Shown in pieces: positions 15,159 through 25,400 of a stretch of 64,000 nucleotides of DNA. A program made the position numbers and the translations under genes. Numbering within the stretch: the stretch's first letter is position 1; every line of letters begins with the position of its first letter. The notes beneath the pieces are model-generated. The model did no database searches and was not told the origin of the DNA. It worked only from the letters and a program-made list of their open reading frames with translations. Source of the DNA: Arsenicibacter rosenii (lineage in GTDB: Bacteria; Bacteroidota; Bacteroidia; Cytophagales; Spirosomataceae); NCBI RefSeq assembly GCF_001870735.1, contig NZ_MORL01000028.1, positions 1 through 64,000 on the forward strand, given 5' to 3'.

Positions 15159-17258
15159 ATGAATTACCTGACCCGCTGCGGGCTGCTGCTGGCACTGTTT
15201 ATCCTTCCCGGCGCACTGTCGGCCCTCAATATTTATGTCGCGCCGAACGGCAACGACAACAACACCGGCACCCAACAACGGCCGCTGTATTCGCTGACCG
15301 CTGCCCGCGACAAAATACGGGCGCTCAAAAAGCAGGGAAAACTGAATGAACCGGTCTTCGTTCTTATTCAGGGCGGCGAGTATTACATGCCGGAACCGCT
15401 GGAACTGACCGATGAAGACAGCGGCACCCCTGAAGCCCCGATTACCTACAAAGCTGCAACCAACACAACGCCTGTCTTTTATGGCGGCCGGCGCATTACC
15501 GGTTTCCGGGCTGTGAATAAGTCGCTGTGGGTTGCTCAGTTGCCCCAAACCGGTAAACCATGGCGCTTTGAACAGTTGTTTGTTAACGGCAGATGGGCAA
15601 GCCGGGCCAAAAGTCCGGACGAGGGCTTTTACAAGGTCAACGGCAACCAGGAAACGATTATCGACAAGGGCACGGCACCGGCCGCCATCCGCGCAACCCA
15701 GAAAACCCGCCTTAATCTGGCTAATGTCAGTGACCCGCTGCCCGCCGTGAGCGACAGCAGCGCGATTATTGTTATGCACCACAAATGGGATTTTACCCGC
15801 CGTCACCTGCTGAACGCGACGCTGAGCCGCGATACGACCGCCTTTGTCGAGACCATTGGCCGTGGGTATTACCCGTGGAATAAACTGGACGCCCAGACAC
15901 TCGCCTACTTCGAAAACTACAGAACGGCGCTCGACAGCCCCGGCGAGTGGTTTCTGGAGAAAAACGGGTTGCTGTACTACATGCCGAAAGCCGGTGAAAC
16001 CATCGCCAACACCCGGATTATCGCCCCGACGCTGGAACAGCTGGTGGTGGTGAAAGGCTCGGGCATGGGCAGCAAACAGGTTCACGACCTGTCGTTCCGG
16101 AACCTGACCTTTGCCGTTTCCGGCTATACGATGCCCGATGGCGGAAACGAGCCCCAGCAGGCAGCAGCGACCATTCCGGCGGCGGTGATGATTGATTTTG
16201 CCGACCGGATCCTGTTTACCAACTGCGAGATACGGAGTACGGCGCTGTATGCCATGTGGCTCAAACGCGGAGCAACCAACTGCCGGATTGAGCAGTGTTA
16301 TCTGCATGACCTCGGCGGTGGCGGCATCAAAATAGGCGAAAAAGAAGTACAGAAAGACACCACAGAACTAACCCGCCATATCACCGTCGACAACTCGATC
16401 ATTACCCGTGGTGGCTTGCTTTTTCCGACGGCGGTTGGTGTGCTGATTTTTCACTCGCCCGACAATGTGATTACCCACAACGAGATTTCGGACCTGAAAT
16501 ACACGGGCATTTCGGTGGGCTGGATCTGGGGCTATGCCAACAGCACGGCCAAACGGAACACCATCAGTTTCAATCACATTCATCACCTCGGCTGGGGCGA
16601 ACTGAGCGACATGGGCGGTATTTATACCCTGGGAGCGTCTGAAGGCACGGTAGTGAGCCATAACCTCGTACACGACATCTGGGCGTATACCTACGGCGGC
16701 TGGGGCCTTTATACCGACGAAGGTTCAACCGGGGTAGTGATGGAAAAGAACCTGGTCTATGCCTGCAAAAGCAATGGTTTTCACCAGCATTACGGTAAGG
16801 AGAACATCATCCGTAACAACATTTTTGCCCTGAACCATAACAGTCAATTGGCGGTAACCCGCACAGAACCGCACCTGTCGTTCCGGTTTACTAACAACAT
16901 TGTCTACTTCAACTCGGCTACGCTGACTAACCCCAACTGGGTCAAAATCAACCTGGAGGCTGACCGGAACTGCTACTGGAATCCTGATACGAAAAGCGTT
17001 GCCGTTGGTAATCTGTCGTTGGCCGATTGGCAGAAAAAGGGACAGGATCAGCATTCGGTCATTGAAGACCCGCTGTTTGTCAATCCGCTGGCGTACGACT
17101 TCCGGTTCCGGTCGCAGGCAACGGCAAAGAAGATCGGGTTTACGCCGTTTGATTACACGAAGGCGGGTGTCTACGGCAGCGCGGCATGGAAAAAGAAGGC
17201 GGTCCTACCGCCGGTACGTATCCGCCGGTATGAAGAGGCGACGAAGCATACGTTGTGA
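15159..17258 (+). CDS. Secreted right-handed beta-helix protein, possible glycosidase
   Basis: This 699-residue exported protein has a signal peptide (about residues 1-22), then LNIYVAPNGNDNNTGTQQRPLYSL, an N-terminal pattern shared by right-handed parallel beta-helix enzymes. The segment FEQLFVNGRWASRAKSPDEGFYKV resembles the GH141-like group. Residues about 340-600 are beta-helix coils with repeated NHIHHLGWG, NRTISFN-like and NLVHDIW motifs. It likely cleaves a plant or algal polysaccharide in the periplasm. It is a distant relative of the beta-helix/PDZ protein 1 kb upstream but lacks the PDZ. A hairpin follows its stop codon. The exact activity cannot be told from sequence. Confidence 0.72.
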   Translation: MNYLTRCGLLLALFILPGALSALNIYVAPNGNDNNTGTQQRPLYSLTAARDKIRALKKQGKLNEPVFVLIQGGEYYMPEPLELTDEDSGTPEAPITYKAATNTTPVFYGGRRITGFRAVNKSLWVAQLPQTGKPWRFEQLFVNGRWASRAKSPDEGFYKVNGNQETIIDKGTAPAAIRATQKTRLNLANVSDPLPAVSDSSAIIVMHHKWDFTRRHLLNATLSRDTTAFVETIGRGYYPWNKLDAQTLAYFENYRTALDSPGEWFLEKNGLLYYMPKAGETIANTRIIAPTLEQLVVVKGSGMGSKQVHDLSFRNLTFAVSGYTMPDGGNEPQQAAATIPAAVMIDFADRILFTNCEIRSTALYAMWLKRGATNCRIEQCYLHDLGGGGIKIGEKEVQKDTTELTRHITVDNSIITRGGLLFPTAVGVLIFHSPDNVITHNEISDLKYTGISVGWIWGYANSTAKRNTISFNHIHHLGWGELSDMGGIYTLGASEGTVVSHNLVHDIWAYTYGGWGLYTDEGSTGVVMEKNLVYACKSNGFHQHYGKENIIRNNIFALNHNSQLAVTRTEPHLSFRFTNNIVYFNSATLTNPNWVKINLEADRNCYWNPDTKSVAVGNLSLADWQKKGQDQHSVIEDPLFVNPLAYDFRFRSQATAKKIGFTPFDYTKAGVYGSAAWKKKAVLPPVRIRRYEEATKHTL

Positions 17259-17310
17259 GATTACGTTATCCGGCCCGGATCTTCAGGAACAGGGCCGGGT
17301 AACGATAGAT

Positions 17311-17345
17311 TAGCTTCCAGGAAGTTTAGAATTTCCTGGAAGCTA
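17311..17345. terminator. Bidirectional terminator between convergent genes
   Basis: A perfect 13-base inverted repeat (TAGCTTCCAGGAA and its complement, nine-base loop) lies between the convergent beta-helix gene and the small lipoprotein gene. Neither side has a strong T-run, so it may act as an mRNA-end hairpin. Confidence 0.6.
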
Positions 17346-17347
17346 AC

Positions 17348-17719
17348 CTATCGCCGCGTATACAGCGTCTGCACCGTTTTAGAGGCCTCCATAAACTGGT
17401 TATAGGTAACGCCAAGCGGCTTCAGTGCCCGATCACCCGAGCAGGTATAAATCTCGCTCGCCGGGCTTGACGAAAATGCGCTGCCGGCAATAAAGTACTC
17501 CCCGCCTTTGTACTCAACGACCGAAACGGTATAGTTACCAACCTTTACGGTACTAAACGTATCGACCTTTGCTTTGAGCCAGGCCAGCTCGTTCAGCGGG
17601 TCACCAACGCCGCAGTAAGCTTTTTTGGCTTTGTAGAACGTGATGCCCGGCTCAGGTTCCTTGTCTTTACACGCAATGCCGGTACACAGTAAACTCAGCA
17701 ACAGTAAATGGTTGCGCAT
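17348..17719 (-). CDS. Small lipoprotein of unknown function
   Basis: This 123-residue protein has a lipoprotein signal peptide (MRNHLLLLSLLCTGIAC, lipobox cysteine at 17) followed by a charged linker. The remainder has two cysteines (YCGVGDPLNELAWL and IYTCSGDRALK) and the GDPLNELAWLKAKVD pattern seen in a family of small Bacteroidota periplasmic proteins. It is probably attached to a membrane facing the periplasm. It stands alone downstream of the HD-Pnk gene with a 169-base gap. No function is known. Confidence 0.65.
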   Translation of the reverse strand: MRNHLLLLSLLCTGIACKDKEPEPGITFYKAKKAYCGVGDPLNELAWLKAKVDTFSTVKVGNYTVSVVEYKGGEYFIAGSAFSSSPASEIYTCSGDRALKPLGVTYNQFMEASKTVQTLYTRR

Positions 17720-17888
17720 GATGTCTGGAGAGGTTTAGAGGTTTACCCCATCTCCCGCCCTGCCCTAAAGGCCGCGGAAGCAATCAGGCCGGGCCGACGA
17801 TTCGGGAGGGCTTGGGGTTGTCTAAAAGAGACCCTTCCAGGCACCCATACGTTGGAAGTAAACGACATTTTTTCTCAAAAAAGCGCGG

Positions 17889-19001
17889 TTATTCACCTGT
17901 GGCATAGATAACTTCATGCGCCTCCCAGAGCGCCGGTATCTCCAGCCGTTCGAGCATCCGGCTGACGGCCGGTTCCGGTACCGGATAACGGCGGTTGGCG
18001 TTCTGCTCCATGCGTTTTGCCTGCGGCACCTCCACGTACACAATCCGGACGCGCGCCCGGTAGGTGACAAACAACTCAATGACCTGTTCGCGCAGGTGAC
18101 GGGTAATGGATGTGGCGTTCCAGACAAACGGTTCTTTCCAGCGCAGGTACTGCCGCGCCTGCTCCTTCGCCATCTGCACCACACGGCCCGTTCCCTTCCG
18201 GTCGGTCGGGTCAATGTTGTATTGCCGCCGGAACGCATCGAGGCTCACCATCGGCCAGTCCCGGTAATGCGTCAGAATGTGATAATCCTTTCCGGCACCC
18301 GGCAACCCGCACATGAGCACCACCTCATTGACCGCTTCGTCGTATAGCGGAAAGTCAGGAGCCACATCCTCGCGCCGGAAATACTGAAACCGCGTCAGAC
18401 CCGACGCAAACGGGTAAGGCTTGCCGTAGCAGCCCTGTTCCTGGCAAAAGGCTTCGAACAGGTCAATGCGGTAGAGCATTTCCACCTGATCGGCGCATAT
18501 CCGCCCCAGCACATCGGCCCGGGCCAGCAGTGCCAGCCAGGCCGTATTGACCTCCAGACTAACCCGCAGCAGGGTCTGTACCGGATTGGGTTTCTCAAAC
18601 AGCCACAGCGGCAGACCGTGATACCGCACCAGTTTCGCAACTGCCTCCCGCGTGGCAAACGGTGTCGGGATGGCATCGTATAACAGCACCCGCGTAGTAT
18701 ACTCGCCCTTCCGCGCATGGCCCGCCGACGTAATCCGGCCCTGATCATCCAGCATCGTTACCGATCGTTTTTCCACATCATGCAACAGGGCCGCTGCCCA
18801 CAGAATCGCCTGATCGCCGGCCGGCAACGCCTGATAAACCGGCATCGCCGTTAAGGCATCCAGCACCATCATGGTATGGGTAAATACATCGCCTTCGGCG
18901 TGATGTAGCGGGTCCTGCGGTACGCCCACCATGGCCCGAACCCAGTCAAACTCGCGCAACAATTCGCCGGGATCGGTTTGTTTTGTCAGTTGCCAGCTCA
19001 T
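17889..19001 (-). CDS. HD-Pnk: RNA/DNA end-healing phosphoesterase-kinase
   Basis: This 370-residue enzyme has an N-terminal HD phosphoesterase domain and a C-terminal polynucleotide kinase domain, the layout of Runella slithyformis HD-Pnk, which removes 2',3'-cyclic phosphates and phosphorylates 5'-OH ends. HD residues are in HHAEGDVFTH and ALLHDVEK (H74-D75). The kinase P-loop is GLPGAGKD at 232-239, followed by MVSLDAFRRQY. I chose the ATG at 19001 because it overlaps the ligase stop (ATGA) and follows an AAAGGAGGA Shine-Dalgarno sequence; an ATG at 19040 would overlap the ligase by 43 bases. With the ligase it forms a complete break-repair unit. Confidence 0.85.
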   Translation of the reverse strand: MSWQLTKQTDPGELLREFDWVRAMVGVPQDPLHHAEGDVFTHTMMVLDALTAMPVYQALPAGDQAILWAAALLHDVEKRSVTMLDDQGRITSAGHARKGEYTTRVLLYDAIPTPFATREAVAKLVRYHGLPLWLFEKPNPVQTLLRVSLEVNTAWLALLARADVLGRICADQVEMLYRIDLFEAFCQEQGCYGKPYPFASGLTRFQYFRREDVAPDFPLYDEAVNEVVLMCGLPGAGKDYHILTHYRDWPMVSLDAFRRQYNIDPTDRKGTGRVVQMAKEQARQYLRWKEPFVWNATSITRHLREQVIELFVTYRARVRIVYVEVPQAKRMEQNANRRYPVPEPAVSRMLERLEIPALWEAHEVIYATGE

Positions 19002-19696
19002 ACAGTCCTCCTTTCTGTCAGTAATGCAGCGCGCCGCCAATGCCTTGTCCAGTGTGCATCGGTCTGCACATGCTCTCTCCGCACATACTTAAAAACCCGT
19101 CGGGAGAAATCGGCAGCAGCAAACGCACCGGCATCCCGCGAGACAATGCCTTCACGCGTACAGCACTGCCCTGTCCGGGCCTCCGCCGAGCCAAAGACGC
19201 CGGGCTGTTGCGCCAGTGTCTTTACAGTCGCTTCTACCTCAGCCGCCGTTAACGGTGCTTCCTGACGCGCCAGCACCGGCACGGTTGGCATGTCGAGTAA
19301 AGCCGCGTAAAATACGACCTCTTCCCATGACAACCACTGATCCTGATCCCGTATCGCAAAGACAAAGAAATGATCCGTCAGGTCGGGGTATAGAATTGAG
19401 TGGACAGCAAACAGGTTTTCGCCGAACACCTCCAGTGTCCCGAGTTCATGGCGGATAGATTGCCAGCGTTCCCGCAGCGCAGCCGTCCACGGCGATACGG
19501 TCGGGGCCGCATGCGAGCGCGCAAATACGCCATGACAGGACAGGCAATTATTCTCGCCGTCCAGTTTTTCGGTATGAATGAGTGTCTGAATCCGGCCAAG
19601 GTCGGCCGTGACCTGATGATTAATCCGGTCATCGCTTGTTGTGCCGGGCGAAAACGGATAGTGGTAGGTCCGCCCGTATTTTTCAGATAAAGCCAT
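18998..19696 (-). CDS. ATP-dependent RNA ligase family protein
   Basis: This roughly 232-residue nucleotidyltransferase joins RNA ends using ATP. Motif I is TEKLDGEN with the adenylated lysine at residue 44; LEVFGENLFAVHSI fits motif III, REGIVSRD motif IV and RRVFKYVR motif V. I chose the ATG at 19696 (MALSEKYGRTYHYPFSPGTTSDDR) where the family sequence begins; an ATG at 19720 would add eight lysine-rich residues from an A-tract. It overlaps HD-Pnk by four bases, so end-healing and sealing are made together. No antitoxin-like partner is nearby. The ligase is short and lacks an obvious C-terminal specificity domain. Confidence 0.82.
   Translation of the reverse strand: MALSEKYGRTYHYPFSPGTTSDDRINHQVTADLGRIQTLIHTEKLDGENNCLSCHGVFARSHAAPTVSPWTAALRERWQSIRHELGTLEVFGENLFAVHSILYPDLTDHFFVFAIRDQDQWLSWEEVVFYAALLDMPTVPVLARQEAPLTAAEVEATVKTLAQQPGVFGSAEARTGQCCTREGIVSRDAGAFAAADFSRRVFKYVRREHVQTDAHWTRHWRRAALLTERRTV
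19001..19017 (-). promoter_or_regulatory. Strong Shine-Dalgarno deciding the HD-Pnk start
   Basis: On the minus strand AAAGGAGGA lies about five bases before the ATG at 19001. Strong Shine-Dalgarno sequences are uncommon in Bacteroidota, so this one is informative for the start and for coupling to the ligase gene. Confidence 0.65.
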
Positions 19697-19948
19697 TTTC
19701 TTTTTTTTTGATAATACCATAGCCGTAAGGCCTTCGGATGAAGGCTCCGGTGTTAATTCCGATGGCGGCTACGTATTACATGGCTTTTCAAGCGATTAGG
19801 CACAGGGAGAAATTGTGCGCTGCAAAGGTAACAAAACAGCTGCTTTTTTACAGCACTTACGGCGCACAGAGTGCCCTATAGTGATTGAGCAGATGCGAAT
19901 CGTACCTGAACCTACCTTTCCGGCTACGTCCCCCACTCTTTCGCCCTT

Positions 19949-20305
19949 TCACTCTTTGTATTCGATAAGCTCGAAGCGGTTGCCGAAGGGGTCGCGAAAA
20001 AAGACACGGTCGCGGCCTTCGATTTCGGATGAGTACGCCAGATCAATGCCGCGGGTGGTCAGAAACTGTTTGGCATCGGACAGGCTGACGACCTCGAACG
20101 CCGGATGCCGGCTCGACAGGGGGCCTTCGGGTTCTTCACGTATATGCAGCTGAACATCACCCATCTGAAACCAGATGGCGTTGTGTGGATGGCCGCCCGG
20201 GATGGGGGGAAGTGCCAGAATCTCACCGTAAAACGTACGGGCCAGTGCCGTTGTGCCCGGCGGAATGGTAATCAGGATATGGTCAAATCGCTTGAACTGA
20301 ATCAT
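19949..20305 (-). CDS. VOC-family (glyoxalase-like) protein
   Basis: This 118-residue protein has the vicinal oxygen chelate fold: FDHILITIPPGTTALARTFYGEIL opens module one (metal histidine in FDHI), LHIREE follows, HPAFEVVS opens module two and NRFELIEY supplies the final glutamate. Members act as glyoxalases, dioxygenases or antibiotic-resistance proteins, and this one cannot be placed further. I chose the ATG at 20305 (MIQFKRFDHIL) over one at 20338, whose extra residues are not VOC-like. It stands alone. Confidence 0.8.
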   Translation of the reverse strand: MIQFKRFDHILITIPPGTTALARTFYGEILALPPIPGGHPHNAIWFQMGDVQLHIREEPEGPLSSRHPAFEVVSLSDAKQFLTTRGIDLAYSSEIEGRDRVFFRDPFGNRFELIEYKE

Positions 20306-20354
20306 AAAAAAAGGGATATGGCACAGGCCATACCCCAAAGGTAACGGAATTATA

Positions 20355-20386
20355 GAGTGAATGAGTGAATGAGTGAATGAGTGAAT
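20355..20386. repeat. Four copies of an 8-base tandem repeat
   Basis: GAGTGAAT is repeated four times without change between the VOC gene and the SusD gene. Related words (CATTCACTC, TTTCGCTCTTT) recur at 20446-20474 and 19934-19958, so the VOC gene is flanked by similar simple sequence. Confidence 0.7.
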
Positions 20387-20481
20387 AAAACGGCGAAATA
20401 ACCGGAAAGCGTAGCGTTAGCCGGAGAATCCTCTTCCCTCTTTCAGGCTTTCGCTCATTCACTCTTTCGCTCTTTAAACAA

Positions 20482-22383
20482 TTACCATCCCGGATTCTGA
20501 ATCAGGCTTGGTGTGCGCTGGATTTCACTTTGCATGATCGGGAACAGGTAGTGGCGCGGAGCGACAAACACACGGCTTTCGACAAAGAAACGCTTCATTT
20601 TATACTTCTTCGTACCGATCACAATTTTACCGTTCGGATCTTCGACCGGCTTCATGCCGTTGATCATGCGCTGTGTTTTCGGGTATGGCCACACGTTCTG
20701 TGAACGCTCATCGTTGGTGGTCCCACCGGCCTGCCAGGCCGCTTCACGGTTCAGCTCAACGGTTGCGTTTGGCTCCAGATACAGACGGGTTGTCCAGATC
20801 CGGTTATTTTCGTAAAACAGCTCTACCCGGCGCTCCCGCTTGATATACTCGTCCATGAGTGCCTTGCTGCTTTGCGCTTCCGGCGGAATCGGTGCCATGA
20901 ATGACCGGCGGCGGACCTGGTTCAGCAGTTCATAAATCTCCGCATTCGGGCCGGTGATTTCGTTTACGGCTTCGCTGTAGATATAAATAAACTCAGGCAG
21001 ACGCCATACCGGCGGACCGTTGATGGTAAAACTCTTATCCCGGTTCCATGATTCGCGCAGCAGTTTGCGGAGAAAATAACCGGTTGTTGTCGAGTTGGAG
21101 GCGCCAAGGCGGTCAGCCCCTTCGGCCGTATTGATTACTTTTCCTTTGAACGTTGAACCGTGGTACACAATATCACGGTAAAAACGCGGGTCACGCTTCA
21201 CACTTTCGTACGGGTTTTCGTCGTCATAGCCGTCGGCTTTTGCCCGTGTGCTGTAGATCGGATAGCCATAGCCATTCGCTGCGATATACTCATATTCATC
21301 GACTTGCTCCTGCACCGGCATCTGCCGCGAGCTGCCACCCCATGTCGGCATGTAAATATCACCCTGCCAGTTGTTATCCTTATCCCGGGTCACAAAGAAC
21401 ACCGCCTCTTTCAGGTAGGCATCCATGCTGTAATACATGTCCCACAACCGGCCATACACCTTTGAGTTGTTATTGTTTACGCCGGCATCGTCTTTAAAGT
21501 CAGTCTGATCATGGCCGACATACAGGCTGTAGCGCGGTGCCCCTTCGACTTTAAAATCAAGTACGGCCTTTGCTGCGTCGCGGGCTGCGGCCCATCGGTT
21601 CTGGCTATACGTATACTCCCCCTTGAACTGCCGGCTGTCGTTTGGCATCGTTCCTCCGTTCCACATCGGCGTGGCCGCCATCCAGCGGACAATGGCTTTC
21701 AGACCCAGACAAGCCCCTTTGTCAATCCGGCCGAAATCGGCACCACCCCAGGTAGCCGGTACCCGTGCAAAGGCAGAATCACAGTCCTGCGCAATTTTAG
21801 AAACAATGGTGTGGAATGACTCTTTCTTGAAATCCATCGTTTCGGTCGGCAGGATCGTACGGTCGACATACACGACCTCGCCATACATCCGCGCCGCCAG
21901 ATAATGCAGGTAGGCCCGCATGAAATAGACCTCGCCGATGCGTTTGCCCAGGTCGCCTTCCTGCAACGGGTTATCCGGAGTACCGTATTTTTTTACCCCT
22001 TCCAGAAACACGTTTGCCTGCCGGATTTTTGAGTAAAGGTCCCACCAGTACTGCCCCGTACTGCTCCGGTCCGGAAAACCGGCCGGGCTCCAGTCGCCGG
22101 CATTGAATTTATTGGTCAGGCTGCCTTCGGCCGTCGAGCCCTCGGCTTCGTCCGTTACGGGTGCCGACGAGAAGTGGTTGAAAAATACCAGCGGCCGGTT
22201 CGCACTTTTGATCTGTGCATACAGATCGGTTACGAGCTGATTGGCTTTATTATACCGGGTAAAGGTCTGTTGTTCATCGACCTGATCATCCGGACGGCGG
22301 TCCAGAAACTTATCGTCGCAGGCACTCAGACTAACGCCTGCAACCACCACAAGCAGGTATGTATATATTCGGTTAAAACGCAT
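20482..22383 (-). CDS. SusD/RagB-family outer-membrane nutrient-binding lipoprotein
   Basis: This 633-residue surface lipoprotein binds oligosaccharides or other nutrients and passes them to the SusC porin. The signal peptide ends in the lipobox LSAC (C22), followed by DDKFLDRRPDDQVDEQQTF, the classic SusD start. TPR-like helices (GEVYFMRAYLHYLAARMYGEVVYVDR) and the C-terminal IQRTPSLIQNPGW ending are typical of the family. It follows SusC by 20 bases on the same strand. No enzyme gene lies downstream, so the substrate is not indicated. Confidence 0.88.
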   Translation of the reverse strand: MRFNRIYTYLLVVVAGVSLSACDDKFLDRRPDDQVDEQQTFTRYNKANQLVTDLYAQIKSANRPLVFFNHFSSAPVTDEAEGSTAEGSLTNKFNAGDWSPAGFPDRSSTGQYWWDLYSKIRQANVFLEGVKKYGTPDNPLQEGDLGKRIGEVYFMRAYLHYLAARMYGEVVYVDRTILPTETMDFKKESFHTIVSKIAQDCDSAFARVPATWGGADFGRIDKGACLGLKAIVRWMAATPMWNGGTMPNDSRQFKGEYTYSQNRWAAARDAAKAVLDFKVEGAPRYSLYVGHDQTDFKDDAGVNNNNSKVYGRLWDMYYSMDAYLKEAVFFVTRDKDNNWQGDIYMPTWGGSSRQMPVQEQVDEYEYIAANGYGYPIYSTRAKADGYDDENPYESVKRDPRFYRDIVYHGSTFKGKVINTAEGADRLGASNSTTTGYFLRKLLRESWNRDKSFTINGPPVWRLPEFIYIYSEAVNEITGPNAEIYELLNQVRRRSFMAPIPPEAQSSKALMDEYIKRERRVELFYENNRIWTTRLYLEPNATVELNREAAWQAGGTTNDERSQNVWPYPKTQRMINGMKPVEDPNGKIVIGTKKYKMKRFFVESRVFVAPRHYLFPIMQSEIQRTPSLIQNPGW

Positions 22384-22403
22384 GATTTTGAGCGGTTAGA
22401 GGA

Positions 22404-25400
22404 TTAGAACGTCACGTCGATACCAAAGTTGAACACCTTCTGTACAGGGTACCAGTCACCTGATCCTTCGCGGATTTCAGGGTCTACGTCAGCATCTTTC
22501 AGCTTATCCCACGTCAGCAGGTTCAGGCCCTGCGCATAAATCCGGAAGCTTTGCAGACCGGCAAAACGGATGGCTGATTTCGGCAGGTTGTAGCCGATTT
22601 CGACCGTCTTCATCCGGATGTATTTGGCATTGTACAGGAACAGGCTGCTGTTCGGGTTCTTGTTGTTGGTATAATCGCCGAAGTGCAGGGCAGGATACGT
22701 GGCCGTTGCCGCCGTTGCCGGTGTCCACCGGTTGAGGTGCATTGGTTTCACCTTACCATACTTATCGTTCGAGAACAGCGGGAAATCCCACACGGCCGCG
22801 CCACTCAGCTGCACCGATGTCAGGGCTGCCCCCTGGAACAATACGCTGAAGTCAAAGCCTTTATAGCGGGCACCCACCGGAATACCGAACATCAGTTCCG
22901 GGTTGCGCGGGTTGCCGACCACCACACGGTCGCCCAGGTCGTTGATAACACCGTCGCCGTTGATGTCTTTGTATACCACATCGCCCGGCGTCAGGCGGCC
23001 CCATGGCTGGTAGCCACCGCCGTTGTTGCGGGCATTGAGTTCAGCTGCTTCAGCCGCATCACGGACAAAGTGATCAAAAACGTAATCGAAGTGATCGCCG
23101 ATCCGGTTGCCGGTCTGTGCACGACCCGGTGCCGCATACGGAATCTCGTTCATGAACACGATTTTGTTCCGGGCAAAGGTCAGGTTCGGGCGGGCATAGT
23201 AGGTAAGGCCGCTGCGGGTGGTTCCCGACCAGCCGATCTCAAAATCAATCCCCCGGTTGTCGACAATACCCGAGTTCAGGTATGGCGCACTCTTCCCTAC
23301 GATGGTCGGGAAGCCCAGTTTGTCGCCGCCGCTCATGTCGGTGATGATGTCATAGCGGTGCTCGTGGAAGAGATCAACCGCAAACGTCAGCTTCCGGAAG
23401 AGTGTTCCATCGAGACCGATATTGATTTTCCGGGCCTTCTCCCAGCTCAGGTTCGGGTTGGCCAGGTTGCCTTCGCGCAGACCACCACCGGCGCCTGAAC
23501 CGAAGTTGTCGGTACCGAAGCTGTAATCACTGCCACCACCGAAATATTGGAGGTAGATAAACCGCTGGTCGTTCGGAATCCGGTCGCTACCCACCAGACC
23601 ATATGAACCACGGAGTTTCAGGTTATTCACCCACGGCGCATTGGCCATAAATTTCTCGCGGGAAATCACCCAGCCGGCCGAGGCAGCCGGGAAGAAGCCA
23701 TAACGTTTGCCTTGCGCAAAGTTTTCCGAACCGTTATAAGCGGCGTTGAACTCAAGCAAATACCTGTCATCGTAGCTATACGTAAAACGGCTCGTAATCC
23801 CTTGGTAACCAAACGGCACCTGGTTATCGACCACACGGCGCGAGCGGTTTACGAGCACCATACCTGTTACCCCGTGAATCCCGAAGTTGCGCAGGTAATC
23901 GAGTTTAATCTGGGTGTATGAACGGCCGTCGCTCGGGTTGCGGCTCGTGCTGTTGCCGATGGTCTGGTCAACGTCATATTTATTACCGCGCTTGTATAAA
24001 CCGGTATAATGTCCCGGCGTGCGGTACACATCACTACCCGCATCCGGCATTAACGTAGCGTAGCCCGGATACACCCGATACCCTTCCGAGTAGGTATTTA
24101 CGACGCGGTTTACCCAAATGCCTTCTGAGGCATCATACCCGAAAAGGCCTTCGATTTTCAGACCGCGCGTGATAAAATCAAGCTGATGGCCCAGCACAAA
24201 GGACCCGTTGAGGTACGTGTTTTTCTCGTTCAGGAAGCCGGTACGGCTCAGCTCACCCAGGATGTTGAAACGGTAAATCTGATCTCCGTACAGCATTCCC
24301 AGCGGGTTGTTGGCCATCGTCTTTTTATTGCCCGGGTTATCGTTTGCTTCCAGCACGATGGGCAGGTAAGACGGTTGTGTGTTGGCCATCTCAACGATTC
24401 GGGCGGCCGTTGTTCCCGGGGCGTTCCGGTCGGTAATCCGGGCACCGATATCCAGACGGGCGTAGAAGTCTTTCGTAATGTCGATGTCGATGTTCGAGCG
24501 GAAGTTGTACCGTTTGAATACCGCCTGGGTGTTGTAGGCCGTCAGGTCGGTGTGTTTGTAGTTACCATCCTGCTGGAAGTAGTTGGCCAGTACGAAATAC
24601 CGCGCCTTTGCCGAACCACCCGAAATATTCAGGCTGTAGTCCTGCTGAACCCCCGGTTTGAAGGCATAGTCGAAATAATCCCAGTTGTAGCCAAGTCCGT
24701 CGGAGTTATCGCCTTTGGCATTCCGGAAATCGGCGATGGCCTTATCTGAAAACAGGTTCAGGGTCGACGGGTTAACGCCGGGGTTGTTGTTGATGATTGC
24801 TTCGTTATACAACATCGCGTAGTCGGCAGACCCCAGATAGGTCGGGAATTTAACCGGCTGGTTGATCCCTGTCGACGCCTTGAAATTTACCGACGCCTTG
24901 TCCTGTACCTTACCGCGCTTTGTTGTAATGAGGATAACGCCGTTGGCACCACGTACCCCGTACGGTGCGGTCGATGAGGCATCTTTCAGGATCGAGAACG
25001 TTTCGATTTCTGAAGGTGCCAGATAGTCCATGCTCCGTTCCAGCCCGTCGATAATCACAATCGGTGCCGTGTTCCCGTAGGTGCCCATCCCGCGGATCAG
25101 GATGTTACTGCGGTCAACACCAGGCTCTCCACCGCTGAACTGATTGGCCATCAGACCCGGCAACCGGCCGGCGAGGGCGTTGGTCAGGTTGGCCGTCGGG
25201 CTTTGTTTCAGGTCTTCTGTGGTGATAGTTGCCAGGGAGCCGGTTACCGTTGCTTTCCGCTGTGTACCGAAACCCACGACTACCACCTCATTCAGTGTCT
25301 GATCGTCGGGAGCCAGCACCACGTCAAGTGATTTCTGAGCACCTACTACCACTTCTTTTTTCTTGTAGCCGACAAAGCTGTATACCAGCGTTGTACCGGC

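Noticed and set aside
20355-20386. CRISPR-like array
   Set aside because: The units are 8 bases in direct contact without spacers, so this is a simple tandem repeat.
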